A stretch of 64,000 nucleotides of DNA from Aeromicrobium fastidiosum (GTDB lineage Bacteria > Actinomycetota > Actinomycetes > Propionibacteriales > Nocardioidaceae), in assembly GCF_017876595.1 (NCBI RefSeq), contig NZ_JAGIOG010000001.1:682001-746000 (forward strand). Reading direction: 5' to 3'. Below are positions 17,570 through 26,996 of this stretch, piece by piece. How positions within the stretch are numbered: position 1 is the stretch's first letter; the number at the start of each line of letters is the position of its first letter. The notes under the pieces were generated by a model. The model saw only the letters and a program-made list of their open reading frames with translations. It did no database searches and was not told where the DNA came from. Position numbers and translations under genes: made by a program.

Positions 17570-18046
17570 ATGGCGACCCCACAGTTCATCCTCGACCTGC
17601 GCGAGAAGATCGGCACGGTGCCGCTCTGGCTGTGCGGGGTCACCGCCGTCGTGGTGCGCGGCGACGACGTGCTGCTGGTGCGGCGGGCCGACACCGGCGA
17701 GTGGTCGCCCGTGTGCGGCATCATCGACCCCGGCGAGGACCCGTCCGACGCGGCGACCCGCGAGGTGCTGGAGGAGGCCGACGTGGTCGCGACCGCCGAG
17801 CACCTCTCCTGGGTGCACGTCACCGACATGTACACGTACGACAACGGCGACCGCACGCAGTACGTCGACATCGTCTTCCGGCTGCAGTGGGTCTCCGGCG
17901 AGCCCTTCCCGGCCGACGGCGAGAACACCGAGGCCGGCTGGTTCGTCCGCACGGCCCTGCCGGAGATGTCGACCGACATGCGACGCCGGGTCGACACGGC
18001 GCTCGACGGCACGGTGGCGGCACGGTTCGGTCCTCTCGACGACTGA
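17570..18046 (+). CDS. Nudix hydrolase
   Basis: A 158-aa hydrolase of nucleoside-diphosphate-linked substrates. The Nudix box reads GIIDPGEDPSDAATREVLEE followed by ADV: G-x5-E-x7-R-E-x-x-E-E is intact, with Ala-Asp where many members have a Gly near the end. The N-terminal MATPQFILDLREKIGTVPLW is common in actinobacterial Nudix proteins of unknown substrate. ATG 17570; an in-frame GTG at 17561 is close by. Divergent from the phosphatase and first of four close genes, 27 bp before the next. Confidence 0.9.
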   Translation: MATPQFILDLREKIGTVPLWLCGVTAVVVRGDDVLLVRRADTGEWSPVCGIIDPGEDPSDAATREVLEEADVVATAEHLSWVHVTDMYTYDNGDRTQYVDIVFRLQWVSGEPFPADGENTEAGWFVRTALPEMSTDMRRRVDTALDGTVAARFGPLDD

Positions 18047-18073
18047 CGTCCATGCCGTCGGTAGGGTCGGCTC

Positions 18074-18466
18074 GTGAACCCCACCGACCCCATCGCCCGG
18101 TGGCACGACATCGTCCGTGCCAAGGATCCCGACCTCCTCGACGACTGGCTCGACGAGCACGCAGTGTTCCGCTCGCCGGCCGTCCACACGCCCCAGGAGG
18201 GCCGCGCCGTCACCAAGACGTACCTCGCTGCCGCGCTCGTCGTCCTCGGCCCGGGGCTCGTCTACCACCACGAGTGGCGACGTGGCGGTTCGGCGGTGCT
18301 GGAGTTCACCACCACGATCGACGGCATCGACGTGCACGGGGTCGACATGATCGAGTGGAACGACGAGCTGCAGGTCACCGGGTTCACCGTCATGGTGCGG
18401 CCGGTCAAGGGCCTGCATGCGCTGATGGAGCGCATGGGTGCCGAGCTCATGAGAGAAGCATCGTGA
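18074..18466 (+). CDS. SnoaL/NTF2-like protein
   Basis: A 130-aa protein with the cone-shaped NTF2/SnoaL fold by pattern: PIARWHDIVRAKDPDLLDDWLDEHAVFRSPAV is the usual N-terminal helix pair and strand, and VLEFTTTIDGIDVHGVDMIEWNDELQVTGF is the antiparallel sheet. Members range from isomerases to polyketide cyclases and proteins of unknown role, so no reaction is assigned. GTG start 27 bp after the Nudix stop; the stop overlaps the next GTG (GTGA). Second gene of the Nudix-thioesterase-receptor operon. Confidence 0.7.
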   Translation: MNPTDPIARWHDIVRAKDPDLLDDWLDEHAVFRSPAVHTPQEGRAVTKTYLAAALVVLGPGLVYHHEWRRGGSAVLEFTTTIDGIDVHGVDMIEWNDELQVTGFTVMVRPVKGLHALMERMGAELMREAS

Positions 18467-18963
18467 ACGTCCCCACGTACGAGCAGGTCGTCGACCTGCC
18501 GAGCCACCTCGACGTCACCGTGCCGGCTGACTTCATCGACGTGAACGGCCACATGAACATCGGCCGGTACATGGAGCTCGGCGGCACGGCCCTGTGGCAG
18601 CGCTGTCGCCATGAGCTCGGCATGTCGGACGACTACATCGAGCTGCGCGGGTTCTCGACGTTCACCGCCGAGCACCACCTGACGTATCACGCAGAGCTGC
18701 TCGAAGGGGACGACGTGTCGGTGCGCGTGCGCCTCGTGGCCCGCTCGGACAAGGTGATGCACGTGGTGTGCCTGATCGTCGACGAGACCCACCGCCGTCT
18801 CGCGTGCACGATGGAGACGACCGCCGTGCACGTCGACATGACCACACGCCGACCGACACCGTTCCCCGACGACGTCACGGCGTTGATCGACGCGGCCATC
18901 GCGGCCGACGACCGGCCCTGGCCAGCGCCCCTGAGCGGTGCGATGGGAGTTCGTCGCCGGTGA
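18463..18963 (+). CDS. Hot-dog fold acyl-CoA thioesterase
   Basis: A 166-aa single hot-dog domain. FIDVNGHMNIGRYMELGG holds the 4-hydroxybenzoyl-CoA-thioesterase-type signature (D-x-N-G-H-M-N), and STFTAEHHLTYHAELLEGDDV is the paired strand region. It probably hydrolyses an acyl-CoA or acyl-carrier thioester. GTG start overlapping the upstream stop by 4 bp, and its own stop overlaps the next GTG by 4 bp: tight translational coupling on both sides. Substrate unknown; the operon mates do not settle it. Confidence 0.85.
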   Translation: MNVPTYEQVVDLPSHLDVTVPADFIDVNGHMNIGRYMELGGTALWQRCRHELGMSDDYIELRGFSTFTAEHHLTYHAELLEGDDVSVRVRLVARSDKVMHVVCLIVDETHRRLACTMETTAVHVDMTTRRPTPFPDDVTALIDAAIAADDRPWPAPLSGAMGVRRR

Positions 18964-19724
18964 ACGACGACCTCGGACATCTCGTCGAACGGGCCGGGCC
19001 CGCTCGCCGGATCGTCTCGCTGGTGCCGTCGCTCACCGAGGCCATCGCGGTGACGCGTCCTGAGGCGCTGGTCGGCGCGACCGACTGGTGCACGCACCCC
19101 GTCGATCTCGACGTCGCGCGCGTGCGGGGCACCAAGAACCCCGACCGCAGGGCCGTCGAGGCCCTGGCACCCGACGTCGTGATCGCCAACCGCGAGGAGA
19201 ACCGCGAGCTCGACATCGCCCGCCTCCGGGCCGCCGGCATCACCGTGTGGGTCACGGTCATCGAGACCGTCGACCAGGCGTTCTCGTCGATGCGCCGGAT
19301 GTTCGTCGACGGCCTGGGCTGGGACGTCCCGAACTGGCTCGTCGAGGCCGAGCGGGTGTGGGCGGTCGAGCCCGATCGGGACGGCCCGCGCGTGGCCATC
19401 CCGATCTGGCGCGATCCGTGGATGGTCGTCGGCTCACGGACGTTCACGGGTGACCTCGTGGCCCGACTGGGTGCGGTCAACGTGTTCGCCGACTCGCCCG
19501 ACCGCTACCCGCACGTCGACGTCGCCAGCATCGACGCCGACTTGGTGCTGCTGCCGGACGAGCCCTACGTGTTCACCGCCGACGACGGCCCCGAGGCCTT
19601 CGGGACGACGCCGACCGCCCTCGTCTCAGGCCGAGCCCTCACCTGGTACGGCCCCTCCATGCTGAAAGCCAGGAAGGACCTAGAGGATCTCCTGGGCTCG
19701 CCCGACTCCTGGTCCCACCCATGA
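18960..19724 (+). CDS. TroA/BtuF-like helical-backbone metal receptor without signal peptide
   Basis: A 254-aa protein of the class III solute-binding fold (BtuF/FhuD type). RRIVSLVPSLTEAIAVTRP opens the domain exactly as in BtuF, ALAPDVVIANREENRE is the conserved substrate-loop block and RVAIPIWRDPWMVVGSRTFTGDLVARLGAVN starts the second lobe. It lacks any N-terminal hydrophobic stretch or lipobox, so it should stay in the cytosol. No permease or ATPase is adjacent. Ligand could be a corrinoid, haem or metal chelate. GTG start coupled to the thioesterase gene by a GTGA overlap. Converges on the siderophore-binding protein gene. Confidence 0.75.
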   Translation: MNDDLGHLVERAGPARRIVSLVPSLTEAIAVTRPEALVGATDWCTHPVDLDVARVRGTKNPDRRAVEALAPDVVIANREENRELDIARLRAAGITVWVTVIETVDQAFSSMRRMFVDGLGWDVPNWLVEAERVWAVEPDRDGPRVAIPIWRDPWMVVGSRTFTGDLVARLGAVNVFADSPDRYPHVDVASIDADLVLLPDEPYVFTADDGPEAFGTTPTALVSGRALTWYGPSMLKARKDLEDLLGSPDSWSHP

Positions 19725-19742
19725 GCCGAGCGAGCGAAGGCA

Positions 19743-19811
19743 GTGACCCGGGCGAAGCCCGGCAGCGGCGACGAAGGAGCCGCTGGAGCGGCGAGGTACG
19801 AGCCGCGTCAC
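19743..19811. repeat. 69-nt cloverleaf-forming repeat between convergent genes
   Basis: Closing stem GTGAC (19743-19747) pairs with GTCAC (19807-19811). Inside are three back-to-back perfect hairpins: CCGGGC-GAA-GCCCGG (19748-19762), CAGCGGC-N9-GCCGCTG (19763-19785) and GCGGC-N9-GCCGC (19788-19806). Only two bases are unpaired between stems. It overlaps the end of the siderophore-binding gene. Perhaps a bidirectional terminator or a mobile palindromic element. It is not a tRNA: no T-loop sequence and no discriminator/CCA pattern. Confidence 0.6.
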
Positions 19812-20839
19812 CCCACCTTCTGCGGTGACTCACCCTTGACCGCACGCTCGAGCTGCGGCGTGAGCTTGTCGAGGGCGTACATCAGGCTGGCCGGCGTGAT
19901 GAAGTAGAGCGCACCGGCGACGGTCCCCTCGGTGTAGACGGCGCGGTTCTGCTGGACCGCCTTGAGCGTGTCGAACGTCGGCATCGCCTTGAGGTTGTCG
20001 AGGTTCTTGGCCTCCTCGGTCGCGAAGACGATGACGTCGGCGTCGATGACGTCGAGCTTCTCCTCCGGGATCGCGGCCTGGATGCCCGGCCCCTCGCTGT
20101 ACTTCTCGAGGCCGGGGGTGATCGTGAACCCGAGGTAGGTCAGGAACTCGGTGCTCAGCCCGTCCTGGTAGACGTACAGCAGACCGTCGTACGACAGGCC
20201 CTGCGAGAAGGTGGCGGTCTTGCCCTTGAACTCGGGGTGCTCGGCAGCCACCTTGGCGTACGCCGCCTTGGTGTCGGCGACGAGCTGGCGCCCCTCCTTC
20301 TCCTTGCCGAGGGCCTTGGCCGTCTGGATGGCCTGCTCGTCCCACGGTGAGAAGTACTGCGTGCCGCCCTTGGGCTGCGCGACGGTGGGCGCGATCTTGG
20401 CGAGCTTGTCGTACATCTGCTTGTCCAGTCCGGCGTTGACGGCGATGATCAGATCGGGTCGGAGGCTGGCGATCTTCTCGTACTCGGGACCGTCGGTCTG
20501 CTTCAGGACGGTCGGCTTGGCGTCGCCGAGCATGCCCTGGGCCCAGGGCCAGACGGCATAGGGCTGCTCTCCGTACCACTCGGTCGTCGCGATGGGCGTG
20601 AAGCCGAGCTGCAGGACGGTGTCCTGCTCGGTGAGGCCGGCGACCACGATCCGCTTGGGCTCCGCCTTGACGGTGGTGGAGCCGAACTCGTGATCGACCG
20701 TCACGGGGAACGCCCCGTCGGACGTCTTCGTCGTCGTCTCGGTCTCGTCGTCGGACGCGCCTCCGCACCCGGTCAGCGCGATCATCGCGGCGACCGCGGC
20801 CACACCGGCACGCCAGGTCAATCTCTTCGTCACAGCCAT
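19808..20839 (-). CDS. Iron-siderophore ABC transporter substrate-binding lipoprotein
   Basis: A 343-aa lipoprotein. The signal peptide ends in a lipobox (MIALTGCGGASDD, Cys about residue 25). The rest is a FecB/FepB-type receptor: PKRIVVAGLTEQDTVLQLG, ASLRPDLIIAVNAGLDKQMYDKLAKIAPTV in two conserved blocks, and a long linking helix after EQAIQTAKALG. It would capture ferric siderophore at the outer face of the membrane. No permease or ATPase gene is adjacent, so it is an orphan receptor. ATG 20837-20839. A near-perfect IdeR/DtxR-type iron box lies 12-32 bp upstream, so iron repression is expected. Confidence 0.9.
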   Translation of the reverse strand: MAVTKRLTWRAGVAAVAAMIALTGCGGASDDETETTTKTSDGAFPVTVDHEFGSTTVKAEPKRIVVAGLTEQDTVLQLGFTPIATTEWYGEQPYAVWPWAQGMLGDAKPTVLKQTDGPEYEKIASLRPDLIIAVNAGLDKQMYDKLAKIAPTVAQPKGGTQYFSPWDEQAIQTAKALGKEKEGRQLVADTKAAYAKVAAEHPEFKGKTATFSQGLSYDGLLYVYQDGLSTEFLTYLGFTITPGLEKYSEGPGIQAAIPEEKLDVIDADVIVFATEEAKNLDNLKAMPTFDTLKAVQQNRAVYTEGTVAGALYFITPASLMYALDKLTPQLERAVKGESPQKVG

Positions 20840-20850
20840 CTTGCCTTTCG

Positions 20851-20871
20851 CTAAGGGAAGCCTCACCTTAG
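20851..20871 (-). promoter_or_regulatory. IdeR/DtxR-type iron box
   Basis: On the gene's strand it reads CTAAGGTGAGGCTTCCCTTAG: perfect outer arms CTAAGG / CCTTAG, matching the 19-bp consensus TTAGGTTAGGCTAACCTAA at most positions. It lies directly upstream of the siderophore receptor start, where repressor binding would block transcription or translation start. Confidence 0.8.
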
Positions 20872-20888
20872 CGCAAGCCGTGACCGGC

Positions 20889-21641
20889 TCACCGGCTCGT
20901 GAAGGCCTTCACGAGGCGCTGCGCCTCGTCACCCGTCACGGCTGCCGCGATGGTCGCCGACTCGTCGGCTCCTTGGTCGACCCCGCTGTTCTCCCACGAG
21001 CTGCGGAGCAGCCGACGCGCCTGGCCCAGCGCCGCCGGAGCAGTGTCGGCCCACGTGCGCGCGATCGTGGCGACAGTGGCCTCGACGTCTTCGTCGTCGA
21101 CGACTGACGTGACCAGCCCCCAGTCGAGCGCCTCGTCGGCACTGAGCACCCGTCCCGTGAGTGCGAGGTCGAGAGCACGCTGCTGGCCGATCGCCCGCGG
21201 CAGGAGGTAGGAGACTCCGCAGTCGGGGGTGAGCCCGATGCCCGGGTAGGCCATCACGAACTTGGTCGACCGTGACGCCACGATGACGTCGGCGCTCAGC
21301 ATCACGGCGAGCCCTGCACCGGCGACTGCGCCTCGGACGCCGGCGACGACGGGCGTCGCGAGGCCGGCCAGTGCACGCAGTGCACCCTCTAGGACGTTGG
21401 CGAGGTCGAGCAGGTAGGCCGCCGGATCGTCCGATGCCAGGAAGGACGTGACGTCGCCGCCAGCGCAGAACCGCTTGCCCTCCGCCGTCAGCGCGATGGC
21501 GCGGACCTCGTCGACGGACAGCGAGTCGACTGCCTGCGCCATGTCGCGGGCTGCCGGCAGGTCGAAGGAGTTCGACTGATCTGGACGGCGCAGCACCAGC
21601 TGCCCGATGCCGTCGACGATCTCGTGGGTCACTGCGGCCAT
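20889..21641 (-). CDS. Enoyl-CoA hydratase/isomerase family protein
   Basis: A 250-aa crotonase-fold protein. GKRFCAGGDVTSF supplies the first oxyanion-hole backbone and AVAGAGLAVMLSADVIVA the second. GIGLTPDCGVSYLLPRAIG has Asp rather than Glu at the acid/base position, as in PaaG-type isomerases, so double-bond isomerisation is as likely as hydration. ATG 21639-21641 has GAGGCAGC upstream; a longer frame adds 12 non-conserved residues. The gene is separate from both neighbours. Confidence 0.88.
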   Translation of the reverse strand: MAAVTHEIVDGIGQLVLRRPDQSNSFDLPAARDMAQAVDSLSVDEVRAIALTAEGKRFCAGGDVTSFLASDDPAAYLLDLANVLEGALRALAGLATPVVAGVRGAVAGAGLAVMLSADVIVASRSTKFVMAYPGIGLTPDCGVSYLLPRAIGQQRALDLALTGRVLSADEALDWGLVTSVVDDEDVEATVATIARTWADTAPAALGQARRLLRSSWENSGVDQGADESATIAAAVTGDEAQRLVKAFTSR

Positions 21642-21710
21642 CGTGCTGCCTCGCTCATGGTCTGGGGGTGGGACCAACCCACCCTAGGGCCCCGAGCCGG
21701 CGCTCTCGAG

Positions 21711-23099
21711 CTACTGGTCCACGGAGCTGGACGCGGGAGCCTTCTTGGCCGGCGCCTTCTTGGCCGGCACCTTCTTGGCCGGGGCCTTGACGGTCGAGCG
21801 GGCCTCGACCATGACGGGCTTGAGCGCCACGATCGGCGGGGTCTCGCCGACGATCGCGTTGTGCGTGCCGCCGAGCAGGTACTTGGCCGTCAGGTTGATC
21901 AGCGTCGCGAAGCGGTTGCGGTTGCCCAGCAGCGTCGCGATGTGCAGCGCGACCCAGATGATCCACGCCGGGAAGCCCTTGAGGCGGGGCAGGAACTTGA
22001 TCTCGGCGATCGCCGAGTTGCGGCCGATCGTGGCCATCGTGCCCTTGTCCTTGTACTTGAAGGGCTTGGGCAGCGCCTTGCCCTTGACGCCCGCTGCGAT
22101 GACCTTGGCCACGTGCTTGCCGCCCTGGATCGCGGGCTGCGCGAGCTGCGGCAGCGGCTCCTCGGGGCTGACCGAGACGTCACCGATCGCGTAGACGTCG
22201 TCGACGCCCTTGACGCGCAGGTGCTCGTCGGTCTCGATGCGTCCGCCGCGGCCCTGGGGCACGCCCCACTCCTGCACCGTGCCGTGCGCCGTGACACCCG
22301 AGGCCCACACGACCATCGACGACTCGAGGAACTCCTGCTCACCGTTGTGCTCGACGAGCACGCCGTCAGCACGGACCTCCTTGACAGCGGTCTCAAGGCG
22401 CAGCTCGACGTCGCGCTTCTCGAGCGACTTCTTGGCGTAGTCACGCAGCTTGGGGTGGAACGGCCCGAGCACGTGCGGCAGCATCTCGACGAGCGTGATG
22501 TGGATGCGCTTGGTGTCGAGCTCGGGGTAGGTCGTCGGCATGTCGTTGTTGCGCAGCTCGGCGAAGGCTCCGGCGGTCTCGACGCCCGTGGCACCGCCGC
22601 CCACCACGATGATGCGCAGGTCGCGGTCCTGGCCGTTGATCGCGGCGTCCTCGAGGTTGGCGAACATGCGGTCGCGGACGGCGAGGGCCTGCGAACGTCG
22701 GTAGAGCGGCATCGAGTGCTCGGGCGCACCGGGGATGCCGAAGAAGTTGGCCGTGACGCCCACGGCGATGACGAGGCTGTCGTACTTGACGTCGAGGCCG
22801 CCGTCGAGGTGCAGCGTCTTGCTCGCGTGGTCCATCGACTCGACGGTGCCCTTGAGGAAGCGGACGTTGCTCTGCTTGGCGCGGATCGCGCGCAGGAACC
22901 AGGTGATGTCGCCGGGGTTGAGGCTCGCGGTCGCGACCTGGTAGAGCAGCGGGTTGAAGGTGTTGTAGTTGTGCCGGTCGATCAGCGTGACGTCGACATC
23001 GGCGCGCTTGAGCTTGCGGACTGCGGCGATGCCGCCGAAGCCACCTCCGACGACGACGACGTGGGGGCGCTTCTGGACGGACGCGGTGGTCTCGGACAT
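21711..23099 (-). CDS. ndh: Type II NADH dehydrogenase (NDH-2) with Lys/Ala/Pro-rich tail
   Basis: A 462-aa single-subunit flavoprotein passing electrons from NADH to menaquinone without pumping protons. The FAD Rossmann motif VVVVGGGFGGIAAVRKL is at 14-30, the NADH motif IIVVGGGATGVETAGAFAEL in the middle, and the FAD-end block VDDVYAIGDVS near 310. The C-terminal amphipathic part (PAWIIWVALHIATLLGNRNR) anchors it to the membrane surface. The last 25 or so residues are a repeat of AKKAP/AKKVP units ending ASSSVDQ, which NDH-2 enzymes normally lack. ATG start. Upstream are two TGTCYTGACAAA repeats and another dyad. Confidence 0.92.
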   Translation of the reverse strand: MSETTASVQKRPHVVVVGGGFGGIAAVRKLKRADVDVTLIDRHNYNTFNPLLYQVATASLNPGDITWFLRAIRAKQSNVRFLKGTVESMDHASKTLHLDGGLDVKYDSLVIAVGVTANFFGIPGAPEHSMPLYRRSQALAVRDRMFANLEDAAINGQDRDLRIIVVGGGATGVETAGAFAELRNNDMPTTYPELDTKRIHITLVEMLPHVLGPFHPKLRDYAKKSLEKRDVELRLETAVKEVRADGVLVEHNGEQEFLESSMVVWASGVTAHGTVQEWGVPQGRGGRIETDEHLRVKGVDDVYAIGDVSVSPEEPLPQLAQPAIQGGKHVAKVIAAGVKGKALPKPFKYKDKGTMATIGRNSAIAEIKFLPRLKGFPAWIIWVALHIATLLGNRNRFATLINLTAKYLLGGTHNAIVGETPPIVALKPVMVEARSTVKAPAKKVPAKKAPAKKAPASSSVDQ

Positions 23100-23135
23100 G
23101 TCTCCAGTCTAGTCCTCATGCCCAGGCCGATGCAC

Positions 23136-23188
23136 ATCGTGGATGCCACGATTGTCCTGACAAAGATGTGCCCCTATGTCTTGACAAA
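23136..23188 (-). promoter_or_regulatory. Repeated dyads upstream of ndh
   Basis: TGTCCTGACAAA (23153-23164) and TGTCTTGACAAA (23177-23188) are direct repeats 24 bp apart, each containing the palindrome TGTC-N2-GACA. Next to them is the perfect hairpin ATCGTGG-ATG-CCACGAT (23136-23152). The pair looks like a two-site operator of ndh; the hairpin could be part of it or a terminator of the upstream membrane-protein gene. Confidence 0.5.
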
Positions 23189-24208
23189 CCAAGCGCGTGC
23201 AGCACGCGTGCGGAGCTGCACCAGCACCACGATCGTGGCGGCCGTCCAGGGCAGCCCGATGGGGAATCCGACGACCGTGACGATCAGCGCCGAGACCGTC
23301 ATGACGAACAGCGGCACACTGCCAGACCGCCGCGTGACCAGCACCCGGATGGCCGCCAGGAGACCCCCGATGCCGATCACGACGGCGATCCCAGCGAGCA
23401 CCGTGACGAATCGCATGGCGACGTCGAACTCCTCCTCGGAGCCGATCATGCCGGTGCCCGGGCCGCCCTGCTCCATGACGGCGTCGTAGTCGAAGCCGAG
23501 CGACACGACCAGCAGCCACAGGGCACTGGCCCCGATCGCGAGGGCGGACCCACCCAGGGCCGTCCACACCGCGATCGCGACCGGCTTGGGCAGCGGCTCG
23601 CGGCGGGACGGGTCATGGGGAGGCCACTGCTGCTGTACCGGCCACGCCTGCTGCGGGGGCCACGGCTGCTCCGCCGGGAGCCGCTCGGGAGCGGCCGCAG
23701 GGACGGGAGTCGCGACGTCGACCGGGGTGGCGACCTCGACCTTCGGCGGCGGGGGCGGGTGGCCCGCCAGCGTCCGGAAGTAGGTGCGGATCTCGCCGGT
23801 CCACAGCCTGATCGTGAAGACGACGGCCAGCGCGCCGAGCATCGCCAGGAAGAACGTGGCCCCGAGGGCACCGACGAACGTCGCGAACCCCGCGATGCCG
23901 ACCGTCACGGTCATGCCGACGCGGCTCGCGCGGTCGCCCCTGGCCGTGAACACCGCGAAGACCGCTCCGGCGGCGGCCAGCACCGCTATCACCGTGACGA
24001 GCACCTTGTAGGCCGACTCGGCGGCATCGGCCCCCATGCCGGCGTCACGCAGCACCCGCAGGGCGCCCGAGACGTCGGCAGCACGATTCTCGGCGTTCCA
24101 CGACGACACGACCGTGACGGCTCGGGTGGAGATCACCGCGGCGAGCAGACCGAGGTAGAGGCACGCACCCGTCAGGATCGGCGGTCGCTTCACGGCGGCG
24201 TCACTCAT
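23174..24208 (-). CDS. Multi-pass membrane protein of unknown function
   Basis: A 344-aa protein I do not recognise. It has three or four hydrophobic segments in the N-terminal 140 residues (ILTGACLYLGLLAAVIS, VLVTVIAVLAAAGAVFAVFT, MTVTVGIAGFATFVGALGA, FFLAMLGALAVVFTI). A cytosolic or external Pro/Gln-rich linker follows at about 150-210 (HPPPPPKVEV, QPWPPQQAWPVQQQWPP), then three more segments. The Pro-Gln linker is typical of actinobacterial membrane proteins with variable mid-regions. ATG 24206-24208. It lies between clpB and ndh on the same strand with small gaps, but the ndh dyads suggest separate control. Confidence 0.7.
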   Translation of the reverse strand: MSDAAVKRPPILTGACLYLGLLAAVISTRAVTVVSSWNAENRAADVSGALRVLRDAGMGADAAESAYKVLVTVIAVLAAAGAVFAVFTARGDRASRVGMTVTVGIAGFATFVGALGATFFLAMLGALAVVFTIRLWTGEIRTYFRTLAGHPPPPPKVEVATPVDVATPVPAAAPERLPAEQPWPPQQAWPVQQQWPPHDPSRREPLPKPVAIAVWTALGGSALAIGASALWLLVVSLGFDYDAVMEQGGPGTGMIGSEEEFDVAMRFVTVLAGIAVVIGIGGLLAAIRVLVTRRSGSVPLFVMTVSALIVTVVGFPIGLPWTAATIVVLVQLRTRAARAWFVKT

Positions 24209-24262
24209 GGGCCCTATCGAACCATGGACCGACAACCGTCACCGCCGCCCGGCCGCCGGTCG

Positions 24263-26857
<2,595 letters not shown>

Positions 26858-26905
26858 GGGTGTTCTCCTGACGTGTGATCGGTGTCGCCAGGTACAACAC
26901 CTACA

Positions 26906-26930
26906 AAGTTGAGTCCATTCCTGTCAACTT
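26906..26930 (-). promoter_or_regulatory. HAIR-like inverted repeat and -35 element of clpB
   Basis: AAGTTGA-N11-TCAACTT, with GTTGAGT-N7-TGTCAAC at its centre, compared with the HspR/HAIR consensus CTTGAGT-N7-ACTCAAG. On the clpB strand it contains TTGACA, a good -35 hexamer. It lies 49-73 bp before the clpB start. The match is partial, so HspR control is likely rather than proven. Confidence 0.55.
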
Positions 26931-26996
26931 CATCCAAGCTCTGTCTGCGCAGGACGGTTCGCCGCGGGGTCGACCCACGGCGAACCGCCACCGACG

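Noticed and set aside
19743..19811. tRNA gene
   Set aside because: Although it folds as a cloverleaf, stem lengths are wrong (5-bp closing stem, 3-base first loop), and there is no T-loop consensus, anticodon arm geometry or 3' acceptor pattern.
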